In this document: positions 38,707 through 46,750 of the stretch, piece by piece
Layout: every line of letters starts with the position of its first letter
Numbering within the stretch: position 1 is the stretch's first letter
Assembly: GCF_021341665.1 (NCBI RefSeq)
Contig: NZ_JAJTTH010000003.1
Coordinates: 496,001 to 560,000 of the forward strand
Reading direction: 5' to 3'
Source: Pseudomonas sp. Au-Pse12
GTDB lineage: Bacteria; Pseudomonadota; Gammaproteobacteria; Pseudomonadales; Pseudomonadaceae
Length of the DNA stretch: 64,000 nt
Program-made: the position numbers and the translations under genes
The notes under the pieces: model-generated
What the model saw: only the letters and a program-made list of their open reading frames with translations
The model's database searches: none
Told to the model about the DNA's origin: nothing

Positions 38707-40038
38707 CTACGAGTCGGTACTCGGCGTCTGGTTGTTGTCGATGTAGGTCTTGTACAACTGGATGATCTGCGGCCCGGAAGTGTTCGCGGGGTTGGGGCCC
38801 GGCACGTTGTCGCCTTCGCATTGACTGACGAACTGACCGAAGATCTGCGCCGAATTGCCCTGTTGCGCCTCGGGCTGCAGCACGAAGTAGCAACCGAAAC
38901 CGAGCACCGGGATTGTCGAGGCACCGTCATTCTTGCCCGAGCAGTCACCGATCACGATCTTCAGGATCCGCCGCTCGAACACACCGTTGCTCTGGCAACC
39001 GCCGCCGGTGCCGGCAACACAGCCTGCCGAGGCCTGGACCCAGTTGTTGTAGCCATACAAAGCGCCACTGGGCGTGGACAGATTGCCGTTGCTCGAAGTG
39101 ACCGCTTGCCCGTTGTACTGGATCTGCGCCGGAGAGCCGGTGTAGGTCAGCGACTTGGCGTTGACGGCAACCACCAGGTCTGGTGGATAGTCCGACGCGC
39201 TGAGGCCGCCGCTGTATTGGTTGAAGCGGGTATTGAGCCCCTGGGCGGATGGCCCCACGGTGTTGCCCGGCTTGGTCAGGACGGTGGAACCCACGCTGTT
39301 GCACTGATTGATTCCACCCGCCAGCCCCTGCCTGACCGTATTGCCCCCGGAGCCGAAGTCCAGCAGTTGAAAATTCCCGGGGCCGATTGCCGAGTTGTTG
39401 TTGGCCGCTGTTTTCAGTACCTGCAAATCGCCGAACTTGAACCCCCAGAACATGCCGGTGGCCGGATTGTTCTTGCTGGGGTCGCCGCACACCATCAACG
39501 GCGTCAGGTCGCACGGGCTGGTCGGGCTCGGGCCCGCGGTAGCCACGGCCGCCACCGACTTGCTCCCACCATTGCCCAAGGCCTGAAACACGCCCCAGAA
39601 AAAACTGCTCAGGGGATAGTTGGCTACCGTGACCCGGACATAGCTGGCATTGGCCGGCCCGGGGAAAGAGAAAGGTCCATACACGCTGGAGGCCAGTTCT
39701 ACCTTGGCGAACCCCGAGGCGTTGCCGCCAACGGCGTTAGCCAGCTCCTGGTTGCCGGAGGCATTGGCATTGAGCGTCAAGGTGGCCAACGCGGCGGTCT
39801 GGGTCAGGCTCGCGGCACCGGTCACGCCCGGCACCATGCTCAGGGTCTTGGCGCCACTCAACGCCGCCGCATCCACCGCATTTTGCAGCCGCGTCTTGTT
39901 CAGCAGCATATGGCTGCCATCCAGTGCCAGGGCCCCCATCAACAGGAGCGAGGCCATGGCGATCACCACCAGGATGATCATCGCCCCGCGCTGACGGGAC
40001 GGAAACGCGGTGAGCGGCTGCCGAATACACGATTTCAT
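38707..40038 (-). CDS. tadG: TadG-type pilus-associated protein
   Basis: 443 residues. The Tad N-terminal segment QRGAMIILVVIAMASLLLMGALALDGSHMLLNKTRLQNAVDAAALSGAKTL is diagnostic for TadG-like proteins. The long C-terminal domain is Gly/Asn/Ser-rich with several cysteines and is probably outside the membrane. The start at 40038 is an ATG with GGAGGG upstream; the frame extends one more TTG codon pair. Its precise role in the Tad machine is unclear. Confidence 0.85.
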   Translation of the reverse strand: MKSCIRQPLTAFPSRQRGAMIILVVIAMASLLLMGALALDGSHMLLNKTRLQNAVDAAALSGAKTLSMVPGVTGAASLTQTAALATLTLNANASGNQELANAVGGNASGFAKVELASSVYGPFSFPGPANASYVRVTVANYPLSSFFWGVFQALGNGGSKSVAAVATAGPSPTSPCDLTPLMVCGDPSKNNPATGMFWGFKFGDLQVLKTAANNNSAIGPGNFQLLDFGSGGNTVRQGLAGGINQCNSVGSTVLTKPGNTVGPSAQGLNTRFNQYSGGLSASDYPPDLVVAVNAKSLTYTGSPAQIQYNGQAVTSSNGNLSTPSGALYGYNNWVQASAGCVAGTGGGCQSNGVFERRILKIVIGDCSGKNDGASTIPVLGFGCYFVLQPEAQQGNSAQIFGQFVSQCEGDNVPGPNPANTSGPQIIQLYKTYIDNNQTPSTDS

Positions 40039-40085
40039 CTTCAAGCCCTCCCCTTCTCGCTCTGCCCCAGTCCAGCTCGAACCGC

Positions 40086-40892
40086 CTACAGAGCCTTGAT
40101 GACATTGACCTCGACACCGCGGATTACCGTGATACCCGCGGCCTCAGGAGTCGCGTGCCGATGCACGACCGGCTTACTCACTACGGGTGCCGGCGCTTCC
40201 TGAGCCATGGCCACCGGCTCGACAGGCAAGGGCCGCTTGTTGTTATCCAGCGGATTGCGCAGGGCCAATTGCAGCTTGCCTGCCGTCATGCCCTTGACCA
40301 GCACTTCCGCCTGAAGCGGCGTCATCTCCAGGGTCACCGCACGCACCACCACCGGCTGGGTCTTGTCGGTGCTGGCTGTCTGGTCCACGGCCAGTACCCG
40401 CAGGTCTTCCAGAATGGTCTTGGATTCGGCATTGCCATCGTTGCCGGTCTGGCGAGTAGCCAGGACATCGACCCGGTTGCCCGGGAGCAGGAACCCGCCG
40501 ACGCCGACCACGTCATCCACCCGGACCGATATGGCACGTTTGTCCGGCTCGATCAGCGATGCCAGGGTGCTGCCGCCCAGGTGCTCGGCCAGGCGCGCAC
40601 CGCGCAGGATGTCGCCGCGCAACATGGAGAAGGTGGCGATCTTGCCCACCACCTTGTCGGTGGAATCGAAGGCATCGTCCGGAACCGTATCCTTGGGCAT
40701 GCGCACCACCCCCACCTGCTGGGCTTCGACCATCTGCCCGAAGGCTATCTCGACGGTGGCCACCACCACGTTGCGCTGGTTATCGTCAGGACCGACATTG
40801 AGCCGTGCATTGAGCCAGTTGTTGGCCATCCATGCCGCGCCCAACCCCAGGATCAGGGACAAGGCAATGAGGGTGAGCGTACGAGAACTCAT
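40086..40892 (-). CDS. rcpC: RcpC/CpaB Flp pilus assembly protein
   Basis: 268 residues. One N-terminal TM helix (LTLIALSLILGLGAAWMANNW) and an SAF-like domain with the CpaB pattern (GQMVEAQQVGVVRMPKD, LRGDILRGARLAE, VRVDDVVGVGGFLLPGNRVDVL). CpaB proteins work with the secretin in the periplasm. AAGGAG precedes the start. In this locus it is separated from rcpA, which is encoded on the other strand 9 kb away. Confidence 0.92.
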   Translation of the reverse strand: MSSRTLTLIALSLILGLGAAWMANNWLNARLNVGPDDNQRNVVVATVEIAFGQMVEAQQVGVVRMPKDTVPDDAFDSTDKVVGKIATFSMLRGDILRGARLAEHLGGSTLASLIEPDKRAISVRVDDVVGVGGFLLPGNRVDVLATRQTGNDGNAESKTILEDLRVLAVDQTASTDKTQPVVVRAVTLEMTPLQAEVLVKGMTAGKLQLALRNPLDNNKRPLPVEPVAMAQEAPAPVVSKPVVHRHATPEAAGITVIRGVEVNVIKAL

Positions 40893-40904
40893 GGGGGTGT
40901 CTCC

Positions 40905-42227
40905 TTATCCAAGAAAGTCGAGCTGGACGAAATAGTTGCGCCACGCCCACTCCAGCTCCCGGGTCGATAGTGGGCCGGAGCCGCCCAGATAACGCTGGCG
41001 GTCGAGTGCCATGTTCAAGAGGTCCCGTGGGTGACAAGGCACCAAAGGCATGTTCTCTGCGCCATAGAGCTCCTTGAGCACGTAGGCAAGCACCTGAGGG
41101 TCGTAAGGAACGCCCAGCCGCTCCGTCTCTTGAATCCAGATGCGCCGGTACTCCTCGGGCTTCAGATAACCGAACTGCAGCTTGTAGCCAATGCGCCGCA
41201 GAAACGCTTCGTCCGCCAGCTCCAGAGGGTTGATGTTGGTGGAAAACACCAGGATCAGGTCGAAGGGCAATTCACAATGCCGGCCACCGCCCAGATTGAG
41301 GAAGTCGCGTTTCTCTTCCATCGGCACGATCCAGCGGTTCAACAATTCCGCCGGGGCCATGCGCTGGCGCCCCATGTCGTCGATGATGAACAAGCCGTTG
41401 CTGGCCTTGAGCTGCAAGGGCGCCTGGTACTGGCGGGTGAAGGGGTCATAGCGAACGTCCAGCTGCTCCATGGTCAACTCGCCGCCCGTGATGATCAGCG
41501 GGCGCTCGCAGTGCAGCAGCCGGCGGTCGATCCCTTCGTTGAGCAACAAGCTGTTCTGCTGTTCATCGTCATTCAAGCGCCGATGCACCTGGGGATCGAA
41601 GATCTCGATCACCGCCTCGTTGATCGCAATGGCGTGAGGCACCCAGATGGATTCGGAGAACAGACGGATCAGCCGGCTGCTGACATAGGTCTTGCCGGTG
41701 CCCGCAGGCCCGTAAATCATGATGGCGCGCCCGGAGTTCAAGGCGACACCCAGTTGGTCGAGCATGTCCTGAGCCAGCACCATCGCGCCAAAGGAGCGAT
41801 GCATGTCATGTGCGCTGACACGACCATGGTGAATGGTCTGGACCTTGAGCAGGGAGCGGTAGGCACTCACCGGAAAAGGCGCGGCGCCGATGTAGCCACT
41901 GCGTGCCAGGGCGTCACGCGCGGCAGCACGACCACGCTCCGTCAGCCCGTAGCGCAAAGCCTGGCCAGGTGCCTGGCCGAGTATCTCGACACGCTGATCC
42001 TTGCGCAGGAAGGTGAGCACCTCTTCCAGTACAGCTCCGGTCAGCGCCAGGCGTTCCACCAGCCGCGACATGTCCAGTACACCGGCATCGTAAAGATGTT
42101 TGCACACCAGATCGCCGAGAAAGTTGTCCGCCAGCCCGGTTTCAAGAATCGTGCATGGCTGTGGGGCCAGCCGCTGCACCGCTTCCCGTTCAGAGGAGGA
42201 CACACGGCTATTACTCATGGCGTACAT
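40905..42227 (-). CDS. Tad-locus AAA+ ATPase with N-terminal winged-helix-like region
   Basis: 440 residues, soluble. Residues about 25-110 look like a winged-helix pair (LVCKHLYDAGVLDMSRLVERLALTGAVLEEVLTFLRKDQRVEIL...LRYGLTERGRAAARDAL). The AAA+ module has Walker A GPAGTGKT (173-180), Walker B LFIIDD (279-284) and a sensor-1 segment FSTNINP (328-334), then AFLRRIGYKL. It is not related to TadA or TadZ. It lies between rcpC and the prepilin-peptidase gene with 12-14 bp gaps, so it belongs to the operon. I know no established function; regulator or assembly chaperone are both possible. Confidence 0.82.
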   Translation of the reverse strand: MYAMSNSRVSSSEREAVQRLAPQPCTILETGLADNFLGDLVCKHLYDAGVLDMSRLVERLALTGAVLEEVLTFLRKDQRVEILGQAPGQALRYGLTERGRAAARDALARSGYIGAAPFPVSAYRSLLKVQTIHHGRVSAHDMHRSFGAMVLAQDMLDQLGVALNSGRAIMIYGPAGTGKTYVSSRLIRLFSESIWVPHAIAINEAVIEIFDPQVHRRLNDDEQQNSLLLNEGIDRRLLHCERPLIITGGELTMEQLDVRYDPFTRQYQAPLQLKASNGLFIIDDMGRQRMAPAELLNRWIVPMEEKRDFLNLGGGRHCELPFDLILVFSTNINPLELADEAFLRRIGYKLQFGYLKPEEYRRIWIQETERLGVPYDPQVLAYVLKELYGAENMPLVPCHPRDLLNMALDRQRYLGGSGPLSTRELEWAWRNYFVQLDFLG

Positions 42228-42241
42228 AGTGCTCTCCTGAA

Positions 42242-42760
42242 CTAGTGACTGAATGGCAACCAGAAAATGCTGATCAATGTGCCGAGCAGTACTGCAATCG
42301 AGTAAGGAAATGGCTTGCCTGCCACTTCATCGGCTGCAGGCGCGAAGTAAGCCCTGGCTCGGAGCATCAGCCAGTAACGCCCGACGGTCTGCTGGGCCTG
42401 GCCACGTACCAGCACTATCAATACGCCACACAAGCCACCGGCAATCAGGCTGAAGAACGCAGCCCACAAGGCACCCTGCGGAGTCAGAAAAGTACCGACC
42501 ATGGCCATCAGCTTGACGTCTCCGGCGGCCATCCCCCCAAAGACATACATCGGGAGAAAAACCGCGAAACCGATCAGCAGGCCCAGCAATCCGTTTCCCA
42601 ACCCAGTTAAACCCGCGGTGTAAGCCTGGCCAACCAGCCCCAGGCAGACTCCGAGCAAGATCAGCACGTTGGGAATGCGGTGGCGGCGCAGATCGCCCAC
42701 CACCGCCACACTCAACAGCCCCACCAGCAGCGCCACAGCAACAAACGGCTCGTTGTCCAT
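42242..42760 (-). CDS. Prepilin peptidase of the Tad system (TadV/CpaA/FppA)
   Basis: 172 residues with about six TM helices. The two catalytic aspartates of the A24 family are in VVGDLRRHRIPN (near residue 22) and the GxGD-type AAGDVKLM. Cleaves the leader of Flp and TadE/F. It has no methyltransferase domain, as usual for this short family. It lies 29 bp after the flp gene at 42790-42981. Confidence 0.92.
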   Translation of the reverse strand: MDNEPFVAVALLVGLLSVAVVGDLRRHRIPNVLILLGVCLGLVGQAYTAGLTGLGNGLLGLLIGFAVFLPMYVFGGMAAGDVKLMAMVGTFLTPQGALWAAFFSLIAGGLCGVLIVLVRGQAQQTVGRYWLMLRARAYFAPAADEVAGKPFPYSIAVLLGTLISIFWLPFSH

Positions 42761-42789
42761 GACCGCAATCCTCTGTGGAGTTGGCGCTA

Positions 42790-42981
42790 CTAGCAGGTCT
42801 TGCCTTGGACGGCGCAGCCCAGGCTGGTGATGGCTGTTTTCACGTTGGTGCCCAGGGTGATGAACGCGGCGACAGCCCCCAGCGTGATCAACCCGCCCGC
42901 CACCGCATATTCCACAATGGTCAGGCCGTCTTCGTCTTTGATGAACTTCAACACCGAGGTCTTGATCGATTGCAGTTTCAT
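42790..42981 (-). CDS. flp: Flp pilin, copy 1
   Basis: 63 residues. A 19-residue leader ends in Gly19; the mature protein starts LTIVEYAV with Glu at +5 and Tyr at +6, the Flp signature, followed by a hydrophobic helix. Two cysteines near the C-terminus (C56, C63, in GCAVQGKTC) could form a disulfide loop. It is the major subunit of the Tad pilus. The start at 42981 is chosen over an in-frame extension to 43053, which would displace the leader. Confidence 0.94.
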   Translation of the reverse strand: MKLQSIKTSVLKFIKDEDGLTIVEYAVAGGLITLGAVAAFITLGTNVKTAITSLGCAVQGKTC

Positions 42982-43606
42982 TTTGTTTGCCTCACTCAAG
43001 TGATTGACTTTAAGAGCAGCGCTTTTCGCACTACCTGGGCAAACCTTAGTCATTAGGAGAATGAGGGGGTTAGGAGTTTTTTGCTGATCGCTAGGACTTT
43101 ATTGCAACTAAAACAAAAACAATTAAACACACCGCCAACTGCCTGATCATCCAGTCAAATCATGAGTAGGGAATAATTCACAAACAATAGGGCCACGCAT
43201 TCTCAGTCATCCAGAAACCAATCCCGGAGCTGCACGATAGAACGAGAAAAACGCTCGCCAGCCCCGCGCCGAATGGCACATGGAGCAGAACGAACTAAGC
43301 TGGGGTGTGTATATCAGGATTAGATCTTCAGGCAGGCGGCACAGCAGCGATACTGCTGGGCAGGGAAGAAAAACTGCGGGCCGGGTCTGACTCGGGCAGC
43401 GCGCGTACTACGCTGCGCAGTCACTCGGAATCGAGCAGGATCACAGCCAGGAACCAGGCACACTGCACATGCATACTGATCCTTACAACATGCAGGACCT
43501 CAGCCTGATGGAGAGCGCTCACCGGCGTCTTGCCTCACTGCGCTGGCGGCACCGAGACATTCAACCGCTCCAGCCCAGGACTGAGACCCCAGCACAACCA
43601 CTTGGG
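42982..43606. other. flp1 promoter and non-coding stretch between the two pilin genes
   Basis: 625 bp. The first 120 bp hold the flp1 promoter (see direct repeats). The rest has no credible gene: open frames running into the flp genes on the + strand are their antisense. Nothing else can be assigned. Confidence 0.6.
43071..43095 (-). promoter_or_regulatory. Direct-repeat operator upstream of flp copy 1
   Basis: On the flp strand CCTAG and CCTAA are spaced exactly 21 bp (TAGG at 43071 and 43092 on +), separated by an A-rich tract. The arrangement is shared with the second flp gene, in a 60-bp block of clear similarity, and suggests a regulator bound to one face of the DNA. Confidence 0.5.
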
Positions 43607-43798
43607 TCAACAGGTCTTGCCCTGTATCGCGCATCCCAAACTGGTAATGGCGGTACTCACGTTGCCGCCCAAGGTCACAAACGCAGCAACGGCCCCGAGG
43701 GTTATCAAACCGCCTGCCACGGCATATTCCACAATGGTCAAACCATCCTCATCCCTGATGAATGCCATAACCGAGGTTTCGATCGATTTCAGATTCAT
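43607..43798 (-). CDS. flp: Flp pilin, copy 2
   Basis: 63 residues, near-identical in the mature helix to the other Flp (leader ending Gly19, then LTIVEYAVAGGLITLGAVAAF) and with the same C-terminal GCAIQGKTC. The leader and residues 40-50 differ. It is the first gene of the leftward tad group and lies divergent from the AraC-type regulator. Promoter similarity suggests a duplicated unit. Confidence 0.93.
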   Translation of the reverse strand: MNLKSIETSVMAFIRDEDGLTIVEYAVAGGLITLGAVAAFVTLGGNVSTAITSLGCAIQGKTC

Positions 43799-44130
43799 CT
43801 TGCCACCTCATTTAAGGAATGTACTTCAAGCGGTTAGTTGTTCCACCGCCTGAAGGAATCCTAGTCAGGGGCAACAGTAAGGGTTAGGAGTTTATTGTCG
43901 ATAACTAGGATTTTTTTGCGATTGTTAGCCAGGAAACTTAGCGCATGCACACCCCTAGGCCGCGAACCGGAAGACTAAGGAGCAACAATGAACAGCATTA
44001 ATCTTCAGTCCCAGGAGGCTCGCCTCAGTCATCGTCGAGTGGTGCGCAAAGACTATCCCCGACATTCATAGAAGCGCGCGATGCCTGCGCCTCGGAAAGA
44101 GGCAGCGTGGCAGCTGAAAGGAATAAGGCA
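43799..44130. other. Divergent promoter region between flp copy 2 and the AraC-type gene
   Basis: 332 bp. The left half carries the duplicated flp promoter block; the right half leads to the regulator gene. No gene is visible. Confidence 0.65.
43885..43909 (-). promoter_or_regulatory. Direct-repeat operator upstream of flp copy 2
   Basis: TAGG at 43885 and 43906 on the + strand (CCTA on the flp strand) are 21 bp apart, as in front of copy 1, with the shared words GGGTTAGGAGTTT and CTAGGA. It lies about 90 bp before the flp start. Confidence 0.5.
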
Positions 44131-45006
44131 ATGAAACCTGAGGCGATCAAAAAACCATGCCTACTATGGTTTGATCTCACTCGTAACCGATCGGCCGAAG
44201 AGCTGATCGGGCATTTTCGCTCAGCCTGTGACTGCCGGCTGGCGAAGGGCACCACCTTTTCCGAAAGGGATGCACAGCCGGCGCCAGACATGATCTGCAT
44301 GCACTATGACCGCCCTGACATGCCGGGCCTCAACCTGCTGCTGGAGATCAAACGCAAGGCCCCCTCCATTCCCATCGCCATGTTCACCGTGCAGCACTCC
44401 GAAGAGCTCGCCATCTGGGCGATGCGCTCGCGTGTCTGGGAATACATGGTGCTGCCCCTTTCCGGCGCGGAAACCGAACGCTTCATGCACGCCCTGAAGC
44501 AGCTCTGCGAGCTGCGTCGTCACTCCGGTGCGAGCAACAAGACATTGCTGATCGAGCACGGCCCGTCCTTGCCGGACAGCATCCGCCTGACGGCCGAGCA
44601 CCAGAAACATCAGGCATTGAGCAACGTGCTGCTGTACATCGACCAGCACTTTCGCGACAGCATCGATCAAAAGGAGCTGGCCAAACGCTGTGGCATGACG
44701 ACATTCCGCTTCAGCCGCCTGTTCAAGGAGGTGAATGGCCTGGGCTTCATGGACTACATCCTCAGCAAGCGCATGGATTGCGCCAAGGATTTGCTGGACA
44801 ACAGCCAGATGCCCGTCACCAGCATCGGCTATGAGGTCGGCTTCAAGGACCCTTCCTACTTCGCCCGGGCCTTCAAGCAGTTCACCGGTTGCACCCCCAG
44901 CGAATACCGCCAGGCACGCCGTACAGAGGCCCCGCAGGACGAACCAAGGGTAGATGAGCAGCTATCGCAAGTCATTGATAGCCTTCCAGAGAGTGTCGAG
45001 CCTTGA
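44131..45006 (+). CDS. AraC-family regulator with degenerate receiver domain
   Basis: 291 residues. The N-terminal 120 residues follow the pattern of a response-regulator receiver (APDMICMHYDRPDMPGLNLLLEIKRKAPSIPIAMFTVQHSEELAIWAMRSRVWEYMVLPL), but the phospho-acceptor Asp is His58 and the conserved Lys is Leu109. The C-terminus (about 164-262) is an AraC/XylS double helix-turn-helix (CGMTTFRFSRLFKEVNGLGFMDYIL, ...VGFKDPSYFARAFKQFTGCTPSEYR). It is divergent from flp copy 2 and is the only regulator in the locus, so it probably controls the tad genes. The start at 44131 follows AAGGA at 8 bp. Confidence 0.88.
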   Translation: MKPEAIKKPCLLWFDLTRNRSAEELIGHFRSACDCRLAKGTTFSERDAQPAPDMICMHYDRPDMPGLNLLLEIKRKAPSIPIAMFTVQHSEELAIWAMRSRVWEYMVLPLSGAETERFMHALKQLCELRRHSGASNKTLLIEHGPSLPDSIRLTAEHQKHQALSNVLLYIDQHFRDSIDQKELAKRCGMTTFRFSRLFKEVNGLGFMDYILSKRMDCAKDLLDNSQMPVTSIGYEVGFKDPSYFARAFKQFTGCTPSEYRQARRTEAPQDEPRVDEQLSQVIDSLPESVEP

Positions 45007-45035
45007 TGCCCTGCACGCCCGGCTTTATTGCAGGC

Positions 45036-45082
45036 AAAAAAAAACCCGGAAACCCTCACTTTCGTGGGCCTTCCGGATTTTC
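45036..45082. terminator. Terminator between the AraC-type gene and tRNA-Lys
   Basis: On the minus strand CCGGAAGGCCCAC...GTGAGGGTTTCCGG folds to a stem with GAAA loop, followed by GTTTTTTTTT. It ends the tRNA-Lys transcript and may also serve the gene on the + strand. Confidence 0.75.
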
Positions 45083-45096
45083 TAAACCGCCAAATA

Positions 45097-45172
45097 TGGT
45101 GGGTCGTGTGGGATTCGAACCTACGACCAATTGGTTAAAAGCCAACTGCTCTACCAACTGAGCTAACGACCC
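45097..45172 (-). tRNA. tRNA-Lys (anticodon TTT)
   Basis: 76 nt including an encoded CCA. The acceptor stem pairs GGGTCGT with ACGACCC; the D arm is AGCTCAGTTGGTAGAGC, the anticodon loop CTTTTAA (TTT), and the T arm GGTTCGAATCC. It follows queC in the leftward group, the position it has in P. aeruginosa. Confidence 0.97.
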
Positions 45173-45234
45173 GCTGTGTGGTGGCGCGTATAATACTGAT
45201 TTCTAACGGGAATTCAACACCCTATATGAAAAAA

Positions 45235-45936
45235 TCAAAAATAAGGTGTTGGGTCGCTGATTCCGGCCGCCTTGAAGCCTTCCGCGCGCAGGCGGCAGCT
45301 GTCACATTTGCCGCACGCGTGGCCTCTGTCGTCCGCCTGATAGCAAGAAACCGTCAGCCCGTAATTCACTCCCAGACCCACACCCGCCTGAATGATCTGG
45401 GCCTTGCTGAGGTTCTGCAGGGGCGCCTGGATGCGGAAACCCTGCCCTTCGACGCCGGCCTTGGTCGCCAGGTTGGCCATGCGCTCGAAAGCTTCGACGA
45501 ACTCGGGGCGGCAATCCGGGTAGCCGGAGTAATCCACTGCGTTGACGCCAATGAAGATATCCCGTGCCTGCAGGACTTCCGCCCAGCCCAGGGCCAGGGA
45601 CAGGAACACGGTGTTGCGTGCCGGCACGTAAGTGACCGGAATCCCCTCACCTGGCGCCTCCGGCACATCGATGGAGCTGTCGGTCAGTGCCGAACCGCCA
45701 ATGCCATTGAGGTTCAGGCCAATGACCTTGTGTTCGACCACGCCCAGGTCGCGGGCCACGCGCTCGGCGGCATGCAGTTCGGCACGATGCCGCTGGCCAT
45801 AATCGAAGCTCATGGTGTAGCAGCTGTAGCCTTCGGCGCGGGCCATGGCCACCACGGTGGCCGAGTCGAGGCCGCCAGACAGCAGGATCACTGCACGTTT
45901 TTCGCCCGAAGATTGGTTCTGTGCTTGTTCAGTCAT
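45235..45936 (-). CDS. queC: 7-cyano-7-deazaguanine synthase QueC
   Basis: 233 residues. Converts carboxydeazaguanine to preQ0 for queuosine synthesis, with ATP and ammonia. PP-loop LLSGGLDSA near residue 17; zinc site CGKCDSCR plus an earlier Cys (VSCYQADD). The start at 45936 overlaps the queE stop region; two GTG/ATG starts upstream would add a few residues. It is last before tRNA-Lys. Confidence 0.95.
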   Translation of the reverse strand: MTEQAQNQSSGEKRAVILLSGGLDSATVVAMARAEGYSCYTMSFDYGQRHRAELHAAERVARDLGVVEHKVIGLNLNGIGGSALTDSSIDVPEAPGEGIPVTYVPARNTVFLSLALGWAEVLQARDIFIGVNAVDYSGYPDCRPEFVEAFERMANLATKAGVEGQGFRIQAPLQNLSKAQIIQAGVGLGVNYGLTVSCYQADDRGHACGKCDSCRLRAEGFKAAGISDPTPYF

Positions 45937-45937
45937 G

Positions 45938-46585
45938 TCAGCGCCCCGGCTCATCATTCCAAAGGTATTTGTGCAGCTGCAATTGCAGGCGCACCGGCAG
46001 GTTGTCGGCGACGATCCAGTCCGCCAGGTCCCGTGCGTTCAGGTCGTGATGGCTCGGCGAAAACAGGACTTCGCCGGCACGTCGCTCAAGACCGTACTGG
46101 ATCAGCTTGGACACCGCCCAGTCGTAGTCCTCACGCGAACAAATGACAAACTTGACCTGGTCGTTGGCGGTCAACAGCTCGATGTTCTCGTAGCGGTTGC
46201 GATGCGCTTCCTCGGAACCTGGAGTCTTGAGGTCAAGGACCCGGCTGACGCGCGGGTCCACCGCAGAGATATCCAGGGCACCGCTGGTTTCCAGCGATAC
46301 CTCGTATCCGGCGTCGCACAAGTGCTTGAGCAAGGGGATGGCATTGGGCTGGGCCAGCGGCTCACCGCCGGTGACGCAGACATAACGCGGGCGGAAACCG
46401 GCAACCTGCTCCAGCAGGCTGTCGAGGGTACGCAGGGTGCCACCGCTGAAGGCGTAGGCACTGTCGCAGTATTGGCAACGCAACGGGCATCCGGTCAGGC
46501 GCACGAAAACCGTGGGCAGCCCGGCAGTCCGAGTTTCCCCCTGCAACGAGTAGAAAACTTCGGTAATTCTCAATGTGTCTTGCAT
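45938..46585 (-). CDS. queE: 7-carboxy-7-deazaguanine synthase QueE
   Basis: 215 residues, a radical-SAM enzyme acting before QueC. The cluster motif CPLRCQYC is near residue 28, preceded by FYSLQGE, with VTGGEPLAQ and LETSGALDI later. The start at 46585 fits the family ([16 protein letters not shown]); the GTG at 46594 adds three residues. It precedes queC directly. Confidence 0.94.
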   Translation of the reverse strand: MQDTLRITEVFYSLQGETRTAGLPTVFVRLTGCPLRCQYCDSAYAFSGGTLRTLDSLLEQVAGFRPRYVCVTGGEPLAQPNAIPLLKHLCDAGYEVSLETSGALDISAVDPRVSRVLDLKTPGSEEAHRNRYENIELLTANDQVKFVICSREDYDWAVSKLIQYGLERRAGEVLFSPSHHDLNARDLADWIVADNLPVRLQLQLHKYLWNDEPGR

Positions 46586-46704
46586 AGTCGCCACGGGCGT
46601 AACAGCTAAACAGGCTGTCCGCCTCCGTCAGGCACTTCAAGGAACCCCGCCATCGCGCAAATCCCAGGAAGCGTGTTTCAGAAAAAGGGCATGGATTCTA
46701 ACGA

Positions 46705-46735
46705 AAAAACCCGCGACAAGCGCGGGTTTCTTGTA
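46705..46735 (-). terminator. Intrinsic terminator after cpoB
   Basis: On the minus strand AACCCGCGCTTGTCGCGGGT followed by TTTTTTCG. Strong stem and T-run 16-46 bp after the cpoB stop; it separates tol-pal-cpoB from queE. Confidence 0.9.
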
Positions 46736-46750
46736 ACGGGCCACACGCAC

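Noticed and set aside
43469..43837. Small frame beginning MHTDPYNMQDLSLMESAHRR before flp copy 2
   Set aside because: Most of it is antisense to flp copy 2, and a similar antisense frame exists opposite copy 1, so it follows from the pilin sequence.
46586..46700. preQ1 riboswitch upstream of queE
   Set aside because: No preQ1-I or preQ1-II core was recognisable in the short gap.
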